Of a stretch of DNA of 64,000 nt, positions 54,655-63,874 are shown one piece after another (position 1 is the stretch's first letter; each line of letters starts with the position of its first letter). The stretch is from Planctomycetota bacterium (GTDB lineage Bacteria; Planctomycetota; Planctomycetia; Pirellulales; Pirellulaceae): contig JAFLCP010000006.1 of NCBI GenBank assembly GCA_017303505.1, positions 23,103 to 87,102 of the forward strand, in the 5' to 3' direction. Both the position numbers and the translations under genes were made by a program. The notes beneath the pieces are model-generated. The model was not told the origin of the DNA, made no database searches, and was given only the letters and a program-made list of their open reading frames with translations.

Positions 54655-55134
54655 CTAAGCTCGCGCAGGCTCTTTTTTGTAAACGGTATAAACTTCAATC
54701 GTCGCTTTCAGATCGCCAAGATGCTGCTTGATAAGCGGATACACATCATCCCAATCCAAACCGCCAACACCCGTTGCCAAACGCGGTAGAGCGACGCTTT
54801 CCAAGTTCTCTTTCTCAATCAGATGCCGCAGGGCTTTGAGTGAATGGCCCACGTGCTCTAAATGAGCCTTACCAGGTGATTTCCCGTGACCATAGGCAGC
54901 CTCTTGTGTGAACAAACAAATCACACGATGTCCACCTACCCCCGACCACATCCACAAATCACCTTCTTTCGGATGGCGATCATGGCAATAGTGGCGGAAA
55001 TCCTTGTACATCGCCGGCCATTGCTCACGCAATTGCAAAGCTAAACCGGAATGAAAATCATCGTTGGGTGCCACTCCGTGTGCAATCGCCAAACATTCCG
55101 TCTGCAAAATATCGCCGCTCTTTTCACGAATCAT
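54655..55134 (-). CDS. Macro-domain (ADP-ribose-binding) protein
   Basis: 159 residues made up of one macro domain. GDILQTECLAIAHGVAPNDDFHSGLA starts the ADP-ribose site, and ALPRLATGVGGLDWDDVYPL is the second phosphate-binding loop, close to the ALC1/TARG1 and DarG-type forms (GxGxxGL-W). Such domains bind or remove ADP-ribose from DNA or protein. A DarT-type ADP-ribosyltransferase toxin is not present next to it. AGGAAAG lies upstream of the ATG. Solitary function unknown. Confidence 0.85.
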   Translation of the reverse strand: MIREKSGDILQTECLAIAHGVAPNDDFHSGLALQLREQWPAMYKDFRHYCHDRHPKEGDLWMWSGVGGHRVICLFTQEAAYGHGKSPGKAHLEHVGHSLKALRHLIEKENLESVALPRLATGVGGLDWDDVYPLIKQHLGDLKATIEVYTVYKKEPARA

Positions 55135-55388
55135 GATTATTCTTTCCTCGGATGAGATTCAAACAGGAGAGTCACTCTCGAATCCAACATGGATGTCAGC
55201 CGCGCTGACGTTTCAATGCTTCTCTTATGCATCTCGCGTGCCATCGACTACAAAACGTGCGTTGCACTCCAATAATCTCGAATTTCTCAGCAAAGAAGCT
55301 CTCTTTTGGGTGTGCGATTTTTTTGTCGCCAGCCCAACATGAGCACTCTTGCCGCACACGCACACTTCAGCGCGCTCCCTGCACAGCC

Positions 55389-56669
55389 TCACGGGCGGGA
55401 CAACTTACCAGCTTTCACAATTCCTCCTTGGAGTACAGCGATAAATCGCTCGCGCTTTTCGAGCAACCGAATATCGGCTAGAACGTCGCCATCAACGACC
55501 AAAACGTCCGCCAACTTCCCGACTTCGAGGGTTCCAAATTCTTTATCTCGCCCCATGATCTCGGCCCCCGTTTTGGTCGCGCAACGCAGGGTCTCTTCAG
55601 TCGTGAAACCAACATAGTTCACAAAGAACGACAACTCTTTGGCATAATCGCCGTGTGGATTCCAAGCGAATCCGTAATCGCCCCCCATCCCTAAACGGCC
55701 CCCCGCTTTCAAGATCATTCTGGCACTCTCCGCCCCACCATCGAGAGTCTCTTGATGCCCTTCAATCACTTTTGGTGGCAACCCAAACTCAGGGCCACGC
55801 TCAACACTCATCAATTCAAAATAGAGGGCTGGAACCACAGGCACATTTCTGGCAAGCAAAAGATCAAGCGCCTCGTGATCCATAAACGTCCCATGCTCAA
55901 TCGCGTCATAGCCAGCTCGTAAAGCGTTTTTGATCCCTTCCGTTGCCCGACAATGTCCAGTCACTTTGAGCCCGTGGTTGTGAGCTGTCGCGACTACGGC
56001 ATACATCTCTTCGAAAGTCATGCATAAGGTGTGATGATCGTTGACATCAGGAGCTGCTGCATCACCTGTCGGATAGGTCTTTACCCACTCCACTCCATCT
56101 TTGACCAATTTGCGAACTGCACCTCGGGCTTCATCCGCTCCGTTGATAAGCAAAACCAAACCTTCCATCCCAATTTTGCGATAGTCGGGGTTCCAATCCA
56201 TTAACCCGGCAACCCCACAAATTTCGCGGCCACTGGAAGCAAGCCGAGGTCCGACCACAATATCGTTTTCGATGGCCTTCTTTAGCCATACATCAATGTT
56301 GAATAGGCTCCCGCCACTTCGAGCGGCTGTGTAACCGCATTCCAATGCGAGCTTGGCATTTGCGGCTGCCAATAAGGTGACATATTCAACGGGATATTTG
56401 ATATCCAGATCTTCCAGTGCCGCCACATTAAAGTATGTCGGATGAAAATGCGCTTCCACCAATCCCGGCATAATCGTGCCGCCTCGAGCATCGATTCGAA
56501 GGATCGATGCCGCAGGTAAGTGCGCCAACGAAGGGGCTCCGTCCGCAGGTCCAACGTATTGAATGATGCCGTCTGTAGCAATCAAACAACCTTGTTCCAC
56601 CGCTGGCTGATCATTGCCAATAAACAACTTCCCGTTAACAATGCAGAGCGTGCCAGTCGCATTCTTCAT
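55389..56669 (-). CDS. Metal-dependent amidohydrolase (imidazolonepropionase-like)
   Basis: 426 residues. A beta-sandwich start is followed by the metal motif GLVEAHFHPTYF, then HAHNHGLKVTGHC with the next metal His residues, YDAIEHGTFMD, and GGDYGFAW near the active-site Asp. The C-terminus completes the beta-sandwich (LEVGKLADVLVVDGDVL). The family contains Xaa-Pro dipeptidases, imidazolonepropionases and organophosphate-type hydrolases; substrate unknown. It is between the macro-domain gene and the alpha/beta hydrolase, all on the minus strand. Confidence 0.82.
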   Translation of the reverse strand: MKNATGTLCIVNGKLFIGNDQPAVEQGCLIATDGIIQYVGPADGAPSLAHLPAASILRIDARGGTIMPGLVEAHFHPTYFNVAALEDLDIKYPVEYVTLLAAANAKLALECGYTAARSGGSLFNIDVWLKKAIENDIVVGPRLASSGREICGVAGLMDWNPDYRKIGMEGLVLLINGADEARGAVRKLVKDGVEWVKTYPTGDAAAPDVNDHHTLCMTFEEMYAVVATAHNHGLKVTGHCRATEGIKNALRAGYDAIEHGTFMDHEALDLLLARNVPVVPALYFELMSVERGPEFGLPPKVIEGHQETLDGGAESARMILKAGGRLGMGGDYGFAWNPHGDYAKELSFFVNYVGFTTEETLRCATKTGAEIMGRDKEFGTLEVGKLADVLVVDGDVLADIRLLEKRERFIAVLQGGIVKAGKLSRP

Positions 56670-56858
56670 AGCGAATACTTTCGATGATTGAGAGGTGAGA
56701 GGAGGGCTTGAGGCAGGGTCATTAAACTCTATTTCCAGAGCCTAATGGGTGAGCCCGAGTAGCTTGCGGATACTCGCGATTGTATCAGCTTTGAATCATT
56801 GATCCAAACTGCTGGCGGCTACATTATCAAGGCTAGATCGATTCGAGTCCTTAAAGGA

Positions 56859-57692
56859 TTACGAATCGAGGAATGTGTGCACGCTATGACTCAAATCGAC
56901 CGTGCGCACCCAATGCAAGTTGTGCCCAGAGTTTTGGAAAAATACCGGAACGGGATCTTCGAGCAACGAACATAAGTGGTTGCAATCGTGTTCGGTCAAC
57001 ATGCCACCTGCTTTTTCATCTGCCCGCAAAATCAAGGTCGGCTGAGTCACTTCGGTGGCGATACTTTCCCAGTGCCAATCCTTATACCACTCCTTCCGAA
57101 CAACGGGCTCTACCACCGATGCGTCCATTTTCAGCATGCAAGCGGCCATAAAGCGGAGCGACGAAGGATCTCGTTGCGTCCCAAGGCGTTGTGTCGAACC
57201 CGTCACGGGATCCTTCAAGAGAATATTGCCGAGCATCTCTACTTGTTCACGACGACTTCCGCGAATGAACTCTTCGCGATTGCGTATTTCATGTACTTGT
57301 GAGAAATGGCTAAGCCATACCGTTTGCTCTAGTCGATCCCCCATGGTCCCAAAGGGTGGATCTTCGAGAATCACGCGCGTTACGCGATCCGGTCTCTTGG
57401 CTGCAGCATGCAAAGCGACCATTGCCCCCAACGAATGCCCATACAAATCAAACCGCTCGACGTTGAAATGATCGATCCAGCGCACGACCGCTTCGGCGTG
57501 TTGCAGTACGCTGTAGCCTGAAGTATTCGCGGGACTTTCTCCGTGGCCAGGTAAGTCGATTAAGGTCAGTGAATAACGTGACGAAAACGAGGGGAGCAAA
57601 GTTGTAAACGTTTGCCAACGCCGCGTCAGGCCATGAATCATTACCAATTCCGAAGCCTCGCGTTTTCGTTGTTCAATATTCAGTTTCATCAT
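56859..57692 (-). CDS. Alpha/beta hydrolase
   Basis: 277 residues, cytoplasmic. LIDLPGHGESPANTSG is the usual strand-loop, the nucleophile Ser87 sits in LYGHSLGAM, the acid is probably Asp229 in LILRADEKAG, and His257 is in QNSGHNLHW. Looks like the epoxide-hydrolase or MenH-like group; substrate unknown. It starts about 9 bases after the stop of recQ on the same strand, so the two probably form one transcript, though a functional link is not obvious. Confidence 0.8.
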   Translation of the reverse strand: MMKLNIEQRKREASELVMIHGLTRRWQTFTTLLPSFSSRYSLTLIDLPGHGESPANTSGYSVLQHAEAVVRWIDHFNVERFDLYGHSLGAMVALHAAAKRPDRVTRVILEDPPFGTMGDRLEQTVWLSHFSQVHEIRNREEFIRGSRREQVEMLGNILLKDPVTGSTQRLGTQRDPSSLRFMAACMLKMDASVVEPVVRKEWYKDWHWESIATEVTQPTLILRADEKAGGMLTEHDCNHLCSLLEDPVPVFFQNSGHNLHWVRTVDLSHSVHTFLDS

Positions 57693-57701
57693 GGGATGAC
57701 T

Positions 57702-60041
57702 CTATTCTGTTTTCATTGATGTTTCGTCAAATGAACTGTGGTTCGCGACCGCAAGCAACGATCCGCTTCGTTGTCTTACTTTAAACGCCGCCGCCACCGC
57801 TCGAATGTGCTCATAACTATACTTCTCTTGAAGCTGATCGAAAATCGGCTTCAATTTTTCATTCCCAACGATCGCAATGGCAGCTTCGATCGCAACTATC
57901 GCCTCCTGGGGCACCCAGGTACTGCAATCGCTTACATTCCGGGCTTCAATATACTTCTCTAGATGTTTGAATACCGTCGATGTTGCCAGACCGCTTGCGT
58001 TGGCCACCTCTTGAATCGACATCCCAGAATCTAAGAATGGAAAAACTCGCAACGAAGCAGAATTTAGTCTCAGCCTTTCAACAGACTCGGGCGTTTCATT
58101 TTCCGCTGGTAACCCGTTGATAAAGTTTTGCCATGGATCCTGGTTCGAAGCGAGACGATTCTTCTGACAATAGTCTTGCATCCAGTCGCATATTCTCTCT
58201 ATCCACTTCACATCATCGGGTTCGAGACGGGAACTCACCAACTGTGGATTAGGCGAGCTTCGGAGATACGCTTTCTCCCACGCCGCCAAATCCGTGGGAC
58301 GCATCGAAGCAAGTTGCCAAGCGAAAGAACGTGGCAACGGCACTCGGGATGCTCCTTCACCAACGCTCAGTTTTTTCAAGCACACACGAAACAACTCTGA
58401 GTCGCACTCTTTTGCCGGCTCCCATTGCCCTAACTGCATAGGACTTGGCTTAGCGAAGCGATTTAGCAGTGGAAGCTGACACTTGTTGTCTTGCAACGCC
58501 TTTCGCCCCGCTGCGGTAAGCTTGAGGACACAAAACGCTCCGTCGCTTCGAAGTAGGCCGTGTCCCAAAATCTGTTCGATAAAATCTTCCAACTCGATAT
58601 CCGTATAACCTTGGAGAGCAGCGAACTTCTTCGATTTTGAATTCGGTGCCCCAGGCTCAGTACCAACGCTCCACTGCCGAGCCTGTTGACGAACACTCTT
58701 ACTCCCCGACCGCTCGCCAGTGTCGAGCACAGCATTCAGCAGGGCGATGATTACGGGCTCGCTCGAGTCCAAAAGTGGCACATGCTGCAGACAATTATCA
58801 CATGCCCCGCAATGAGTGTGCTCAAACATTTGTCCCATGGAAGCTAAGAGCGTTTTGCGTCGACAGCTCATGCCCACCGCAAAATTCGCCATGCGATGAA
58901 TATCTTGCCGAACGACTTCCAGTCGTTCTGAAGAATCGCCATCGGAAAGGGTAATTCGCTGAACGCGATCTGCTCCACGATAAAGGATTACGCACTCCGA
59001 TGGCAAACCATCGCGGCCAGCTCGACCGCATTCTTGCAAATAATGCTCGATCGTTTGCGGTAGGCTATTGTGGATCACAAACCGTATATCAGGTTTGTCG
59101 ATTCCCATACCAAAAGCGATCGTGGCGACAATCACGTCCACTTGCCCACGCAGAAAGAGCTCTTGCACACGTTTGCGTTGCGACATCTCGAAGCCCGCAT
59201 GATAAGCGGCAGCGTTATATCCCTTGTTACGCAAATCTTCCGCTAATCGCTCAGTTTCCTTGCGAGTTAAACAGAAAACGATTCCCGATTGCTTCGGATA
59301 GTGATCGACAATCCGACAAATTTGTTCGAAACGGTCGATAGCAGGAATCATGCGATACATCAAATTCGGTCGATCCATATCGGCGATCGACTGCTGAACA
59401 TCGCGCAACTTCAATTGGGAAACAATATCCTCGCGCACTCGAGGGGAAGCGGTTGCCGTGAAACAATGTATGGCCAGATTACTCAAGCGATCTTTGAGCT
59501 CTCCCAGTTTTCCATAATCGGGCCGAAAGTCGTGCCCCCACGCACTGATGCAATGCGCTTCGTCAATCGCGATGAAGGAGAGCTTCTGTTTTGCAAGATA
59601 TGCCAGTGTGTTATCGAGCATCAGTCTTTCCGGCGCGATGTACAGAAGCTTGAGCTTCCCATCGCTCATTTGCCGCATCACTTGTTCGCGCTCGCGTGAC
59701 GTGAGGCTGCTGTTGACAAATTCAGCTGCAATGCCCCGTCGTCGCAAGGCATCGACTTGATCCTTCATCAAGGCGATTAGTGGCGAAACGACCAGTGCCG
59801 TCCCTTCGCACATCAAAGCGGGCAATTGAAAACAAATCGATTTCCCAGCCCCGGTCGGAAGAATGGTGAGGCTATCTCGATGAGCCAAACAAGCCGAAAC
59901 GGCGTCGAGTTGTAGGGCGCGAAATTCTGTGTATCCCCAATGTCGCTGCAACAAACGATGCAGCTGCTCGTGTTGCTCGGCTGTTAGTGATCCTCGGCCA
60001 TCCGAGGTTTGCGACAATGTGCATGCAGTGTTCGTGGACAT
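57702..60041 (-). CDS. recQ: ATP-dependent DNA helicase RecQ
   Basis: 779 residues from ATG 60041, chosen because AGGAG lies 8 bases upstream; the frame remains open 16 codons further. Superfamily 2 motifs: TGAGKSICFQLPAL (Walker A), LVVSPLIALMKDQVD, AIDEAHCISAWGHDFRPDY (DEAH), FTATASPRVR, and QECGRAGRDGLPS (motif VI). The zinc-binding RQC cysteines follow: MSCRRK and CGACDNC. The RQC winged helix is followed by a C-terminal helix-turn-helix of the HTH_40 type (MSIQEVANASGLATSTVFKHLEKYI). RecQ unwinds 3'-5' in recombination repair. No HRDC domain is obvious. Confidence 0.92.
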   Translation of the reverse strand: MSTNTACTLSQTSDGRGSLTAEQHEQLHRLLQRHWGYTEFRALQLDAVSACLAHRDSLTILPTGAGKSICFQLPALMCEGTALVVSPLIALMKDQVDALRRRGIAAEFVNSSLTSREREQVMRQMSDGKLKLLYIAPERLMLDNTLAYLAKQKLSFIAIDEAHCISAWGHDFRPDYGKLGELKDRLSNLAIHCFTATASPRVREDIVSQLKLRDVQQSIADMDRPNLMYRMIPAIDRFEQICRIVDHYPKQSGIVFCLTRKETERLAEDLRNKGYNAAAYHAGFEMSQRKRVQELFLRGQVDVIVATIAFGMGIDKPDIRFVIHNSLPQTIEHYLQECGRAGRDGLPSECVILYRGADRVQRITLSDGDSSERLEVVRQDIHRMANFAVGMSCRRKTLLASMGQMFEHTHCGACDNCLQHVPLLDSSEPVIIALLNAVLDTGERSGSKSVRQQARQWSVGTEPGAPNSKSKKFAALQGYTDIELEDFIEQILGHGLLRSDGAFCVLKLTAAGRKALQDNKCQLPLLNRFAKPSPMQLGQWEPAKECDSELFRVCLKKLSVGEGASRVPLPRSFAWQLASMRPTDLAAWEKAYLRSSPNPQLVSSRLEPDDVKWIERICDWMQDYCQKNRLASNQDPWQNFINGLPAENETPESVERLRLNSASLRVFPFLDSGMSIQEVANASGLATSTVFKHLEKYIEARNVSDCSTWVPQEAIVAIEAAIAIVGNEKLKPIFDQLQEKYSYEHIRAVAAAFKVRQRSGSLLAVANHSSFDETSMKTE

Positions 60042-60296
60042 CAGCTCGCTCCTTGGCGGTTTGCAATCCATTGCGAATCTTGAGAGCAATTACTGTTGCC
60101 CGTTTAAGATTCGCAACCATCGCAAACAATGACTCGACCCTATAGGTGCGATTCATGTCGCCTACCGAACCAGCGTCCCGCTAATTCACACATCTAAACT
60201 CAAGATGCATGAACATAAAACACCGTCACATTTGTGTCAACAGTCCAAACACAAAGAATACAAATTTACAGATACTTTATCAGAGGGGAGAAAAAA

Positions 60297-60671
60297 CTAC
60301 CGGGCATTAGCGACCATCGCCACAATGACGCCAATCGTCAAAAACGTCCATAAAACAAAGAAGAAACCGCCACAACCGATACCGATCGCCGCATGGACGC
60401 TTCCCTTGATCACTGGATTCCGAGCTCGATCTCGCAAGCCCAAGACCCCCAATACAAATGCAGCTGCCCCAAGCGGAATTCCAATTACGGGCAAACCGCT
60501 CAAAATCCCCAAATAATAAGCGATCAAGGCTTTCGGATTCTTGTAGGGAATCACGCCTCCCGTTGCATCACCTTCGTTGGGATTCCGGCCGTATTGCCCC
60601 TGTTGGTAATATTGGGGTGGCCCACCTGGCTGATCCGACGAATATGGATTTTGGTTGTTCATATTGGACAT
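60297..60671 (-). CDS. DUF4190-type small membrane protein
   Basis: About 124 residues from ATG 60671, chosen for the GGGA upstream. A Pro/Gln/Tyr/Gly-rich cytoplasmic head (NNQNPYSSDQPGGPPQYY) precedes two hydrophobic helices, AYYLGILSGLPVIGIPLGAAAFVLGVLGL and GIGCGGFFFVLWTFLTIGVIVAMV. This is the layout of the DUF4190 family, whose function is not known. Co-directional with, and upstream of, recQ; downstream of the acyltransferase. Confidence 0.75.
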   Translation of the reverse strand: MSNMNNQNPYSSDQPGGPPQYYQQGQYGRNPNEGDATGGVIPYKNPKALIAYYLGILSGLPVIGIPLGAAAFVLGVLGLRDRARNPVIKGSVHAAIGIGCGGFFFVLWTFLTIGVIVAMVANAR

Positions 60672-60815
60672 TTCATCGTTCCCTTCTTGATGCATTTCAA
60701 TTCAACGATCGTCTTATAACCCCTACGGAATCGGGTGTCAAACTAACTAAGCCAAATTGTCCGCTGAGGACGAGCGAGAGTCCCCCGCGCGAACCAACAC
60801 GACTCAATCGGGCCC

Positions 60816-62072
60816 TTAAATGCGAAAGAAGATTTTCTGCCTTTCGAAACCGCGCAACATCAAATAGCAGGCTGTAAAAGAAACCAAGAATCCCAGGAAT
60901 GCGTAAGGAATAGGCGAATCCTTGGGAACAAACTCTTTGACAACACCATTGACCCAATCGTGCAAAACATACGCCGCCAAGGCATTTACGCCCAAAGTAC
61001 GAAACAGGCCGATCTTTATCTTCCACTGATCCGCCAATACGACGAACACCCCAAAAATCAACATGCTGAATCCAGACGAGAAAATCATGTAAGAAATACT
61101 CCCCGCTCTTTGGCTCATCGTCCACAAATTCACGGGTTCCGTCGGGAGAAAAAATGGAGGCGTATTGAGCAACATGCTCCAGCTCTGCAGCCTCAACATT
61201 TCGTTGGGAGTTGTCACTCGATTCAAACAGGACAAACCATATCCCACGCACATGAGCGCCACACTCCACACAGCCAGAGCGCGCAGTTTGGCCGTTGGCT
61301 CCACATATCGCGCAGTCGATTTCTGCAGACGTTTATCCGCATCTGTACGGAGGGTGTGATTGTCCGTTGAGCCCTCCGTTGCTCGACTCCCCAACATGAT
61401 GTCGTACGCAAAGCTACCTGCGAGGACAACCAAAGCCCAACTCATAAAGCCCAGATAGCCACCATCTATCCCACGATACTCATGAACCCATTGGTAGAAT
61501 CCAAGATACGAAATCAGCACATGCAACAGGGCGGAGAAGACAAAATACGCTATGCGAATTGATGTGGAAGCTGCAATAACGGGTGTTACCCACAACGAAG
61601 CCAAAGCAATATGCGTCAATGTTTGAAAATAGTTTCGACCGAATGCCTGGCTCATCACGGTCCACACACCAGCGGTTTGTAAATCGCTCCAGCTCTTGTA
61701 TTGTCCATCCAACCCATGCACAAAGGCTGCAATAAACAGCAAGCCAACAATGCGTTGGAGCACGCGACCATACGCGCGCAACCAACCCTCTTTTTCGAGC
61801 CGTTTCAACAGCGTAAGCCGATATCCAAAACCAACCGCAAAGAAGAACTGCGGCATGATCGTATCCGCGTACGAACAAAAAGTGTTGTGGTGCTTGAGAT
61901 TCGGAAACTGCCCAGTTACCAGCGCATAGGAACCGAAAAAGTTGACCAAGAACATTCCCGCAACGGTATACCCTCGAAACTGATCCAGCGACTCCAGTCT
62001 ATTGGACGCTGAGCTTATTGTCCCTTCCTGTCCATTCTGCGAGTTCGTTGTCGCTGCGATCTCGGATGCCAT
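60816..62072 (-). CDS. DUF5009/DUF1624-type membrane acyltransferase
   Basis: About 418 residues from ATG 62072, preceded by AAAGG. The N-terminus holds the diagnostic ESLDQFRGYTVAGMFLVNFFGS, followed by HHNTFCSYADTIMPQFFFAVGF and about ten TM helices to the C-terminus, which ends in a DWVNGVV / AYxxLGFLV-type helix pair. This is the family of heparan-alpha-glucosaminide N-acetyltransferase-like proteins (DUF1624/5009), which acetylate sugars at the membrane. Substrate unknown. Divergent from the thioesterase gene. Confidence 0.82.
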   Translation of the reverse strand: MASEIAATTNSQNGQEGTISSASNRLESLDQFRGYTVAGMFLVNFFGSYALVTGQFPNLKHHNTFCSYADTIMPQFFFAVGFGYRLTLLKRLEKEGWLRAYGRVLQRIVGLLFIAAFVHGLDGQYKSWSDLQTAGVWTVMSQAFGRNYFQTLTHIALASLWVTPVIAASTSIRIAYFVFSALLHVLISYLGFYQWVHEYRGIDGGYLGFMSWALVVLAGSFAYDIMLGSRATEGSTDNHTLRTDADKRLQKSTARYVEPTAKLRALAVWSVALMCVGYGLSCLNRVTTPNEMLRLQSWSMLLNTPPFFLPTEPVNLWTMSQRAGSISYMIFSSGFSMLIFGVFVVLADQWKIKIGLFRTLGVNALAAYVLHDWVNGVVKEFVPKDSPIPYAFLGFLVSFTACYLMLRGFERQKIFFRI

Positions 62073-62222
62073 GAATGTCGTGCCTTTTTCTGATCGCTTA
62101 CCTTCTGGATTTGTAACGTGTTTCCGAGTCACCGATACAGACAGCTTCCATCATCCGCTATATTGCATGAATTCCATTGCAGAACACAACGACCTAGGTC
62201 ATCTCGATACTCATCATTTGCC

Positions 62223-62636
62223 ATGCCACTTATTTACGAATATCAACATACCGTAACACATACTGAAATCGATCAAGTGGGGCATGTCAATAACATCGAA
62301 TATGTGCGTTGGTTGCAGCATGCAGCCATCGCACATTCGGCTGCGCAAGGCTGGGATGCCCCCAGATATCGCGAACTTGGAATGGGCTGGGTCGTTCGCA
62401 GCCATTTCATCGAGTATTTGATCCCCGCCTTTTTGCATGACCAAGTGGTCATCAAGACCTGGGTTGCCACCATGAAAAAGGTCACGTCGATTCGGCGTTA
62501 TGAAATCTGGCGTCCCGCCGATGACAAAAAGCTGGCGGTAGCAGAGACCAATTGGGCCTTCGTCAATTTCTCCACGCACCAACCCTGTCGAGTTCCAGCC
62601 GAGATTCTCAATTCGTTTGAACTCAATCCCGACTAG
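62223..62636 (+). CDS. 4HBT-family acyl-CoA thioesterase
   Basis: 137 residues from ATG 62223 (the frame is open for a further 35 codons, but MPLIYEYQHTVTHTEIDQVGHV is the family start). The hot-dog thioesterase motif DQVGHVNNIEYVRWLQHAA has the catalytic Asp replaced by an Asp-x2-Gly-His form, followed by HFIEYLIPAFLHDQVVIKTW. YbgC/FadM-like; hydrolyses acyl-CoA or a 4-hydroxybenzoyl-CoA-type substrate. Divergent from the acyltransferase gene. Confidence 0.82.
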   Translation: MPLIYEYQHTVTHTEIDQVGHVNNIEYVRWLQHAAIAHSAAQGWDAPRYRELGMGWVVRSHFIEYLIPAFLHDQVVIKTWVATMKKVTSIRRYEIWRPADDKKLAVAETNWAFVNFSTHQPCRVPAEILNSFELNPD

Positions 62637-62662
62637 CGCTGCATTTCCTGGGGATACCTGAG

Positions 62663-63838
62663 CTAGAAGCGACCTTCACCATACTCGCGCCAAAATTCCC
62701 GCACGATCGTTGTTCGATCTCGTCCACCTAGCTGCTGAAACCGTTGTTGCCATCGATTTCTTTCAGCAAGTGTCGGCTGCTTACCCGTCACCACCAAGAA
62801 CATTTGATTGATAAAAGCCGCACTGCTTCCTCCCGCTTTGTCATAGAACTCATCCGATACCAACAAGGATCGAGGCAAGTCGTCTGCAGAAAGACCCTTG
62901 TTAAAGTGCTTCAGCCAAGCATTCACTTCCCATTGCTGCGGAGTTCGTCCAAGAAAACTCTCATAGAAACGAACGATCTTCGCTTGAGTATTGGGCGGTA
63001 TGCCGGGTCCAAAATCTTGATCTGGAATATTGGCTCCGGTCGGTTGCATTGTTAGACGCAGAAAAGCATCTGAGTTATTGAATGGATTCACGGCCACACC
63101 CGGCCGCAACAAATACAATGTCTCTCGACCTGAACTGATCGCAGCTCGCAATTCGTATTGTTCGCCCGGTTGAAGATAGGCTGTGTCCAAGTTCATTTCG
63201 AAACGAATCGGACGCTGATTGCCGATAAGCTGCGTACTGCTGCCACCTAAAATATCACTGTTGGGGCGATTGCGACTTACCAATTGCAGTTGCAAAATCG
63301 CATTGGCAGGCAAGTTTCGATTGTCGCTCAGTCGAACCTCACCTCCGATGCGAACGGATGCCGACTGCAAACCTACATTTAGCACTCGCAGATCATTTCT
63401 CCGAACATCGCGCACTAACAGCTCGACGCGTCCTTGCGAATCCACTCGTCGTCGAAACTCTTCTCCCACATCAAATAAACGACCGCCGACATAGCCAACC
63501 TGATATCCCCCCACGGTGATTATCACATCGCCAACTTCAATACCCGCTGCCTCAGCCGCTGAGCCGCGTTCCACCCGTCGTACACGAACGCCAGTTGAGG
63601 TATTGTCGACGGTAACCCCTAATCGCCAATTCCCGTTATTGTTGGGTGGTCGGATCCGCTCTTCCGCGAAACCACCCGAACCACCCCATCCAAATCCGTT
63701 CGAGCGACCATTATCGCCGTTCCCCTCTCGATCGCGATACCCAGAATCCTCAGACGGAAATCCGAATTGCGCCGACAAGCTTGACGCCCACGCAGCAACG
63801 ACCATCAAGCTCAATACTGAAGAGAACCATCGCGACAT
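62663..63838 (-). CDS. Secreted PDZ-domain protein with YbaY-like and DUF4214-like parts
   Basis: 391 residues from ATG 63838, which has GGGAG 8 bases upstream. A signal (MSRWFSSVLSLMVVAAWASSLSAQ) and a Gly/Asn/Arg-rich linker are followed by a PDZ domain at about 75-155 (TSTGVRVRRVERGSAAEAAGIEVGD). A YbaY-like beta domain follows (about 160-270, LPANAILQLQLVS, ETLYLLRPGVAV). The end has a FYESFLGRTPQQWEVNAWLKHF block like DUF4214/phycobilisome-linker repeats. Protein-binding in the envelope is inferred; no protease triad. Confidence 0.65.
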   Translation of the reverse strand: MSRWFSSVLSLMVVAAWASSLSAQFGFPSEDSGYRDREGNGDNGRSNGFGWGGSGGFAEERIRPPNNNGNWRLGVTVDNTSTGVRVRRVERGSAAEAAGIEVGDVIITVGGYQVGYVGGRLFDVGEEFRRRVDSQGRVELLVRDVRRNDLRVLNVGLQSASVRIGGEVRLSDNRNLPANAILQLQLVSRNRPNSDILGGSSTQLIGNQRPIRFEMNLDTAYLQPGEQYELRAAISSGRETLYLLRPGVAVNPFNNSDAFLRLTMQPTGANIPDQDFGPGIPPNTQAKIVRFYESFLGRTPQQWEVNAWLKHFNKGLSADDLPRSLLVSDEFYDKAGGSSAAFINQMFLVVTGKQPTLAERNRWQQRFQQLGGRDRTTIVREFWREYGEGRF

Positions 63839-63874
63839 AAAAATCACTCCCAACGATCTACGATTTCAGTTGTC

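Noticed and set aside
54655..55388. Possible DarTG toxin-antitoxin pair
   Set aside because: Only the macro domain is seen; the 254-base region upstream of it has no transferase gene.
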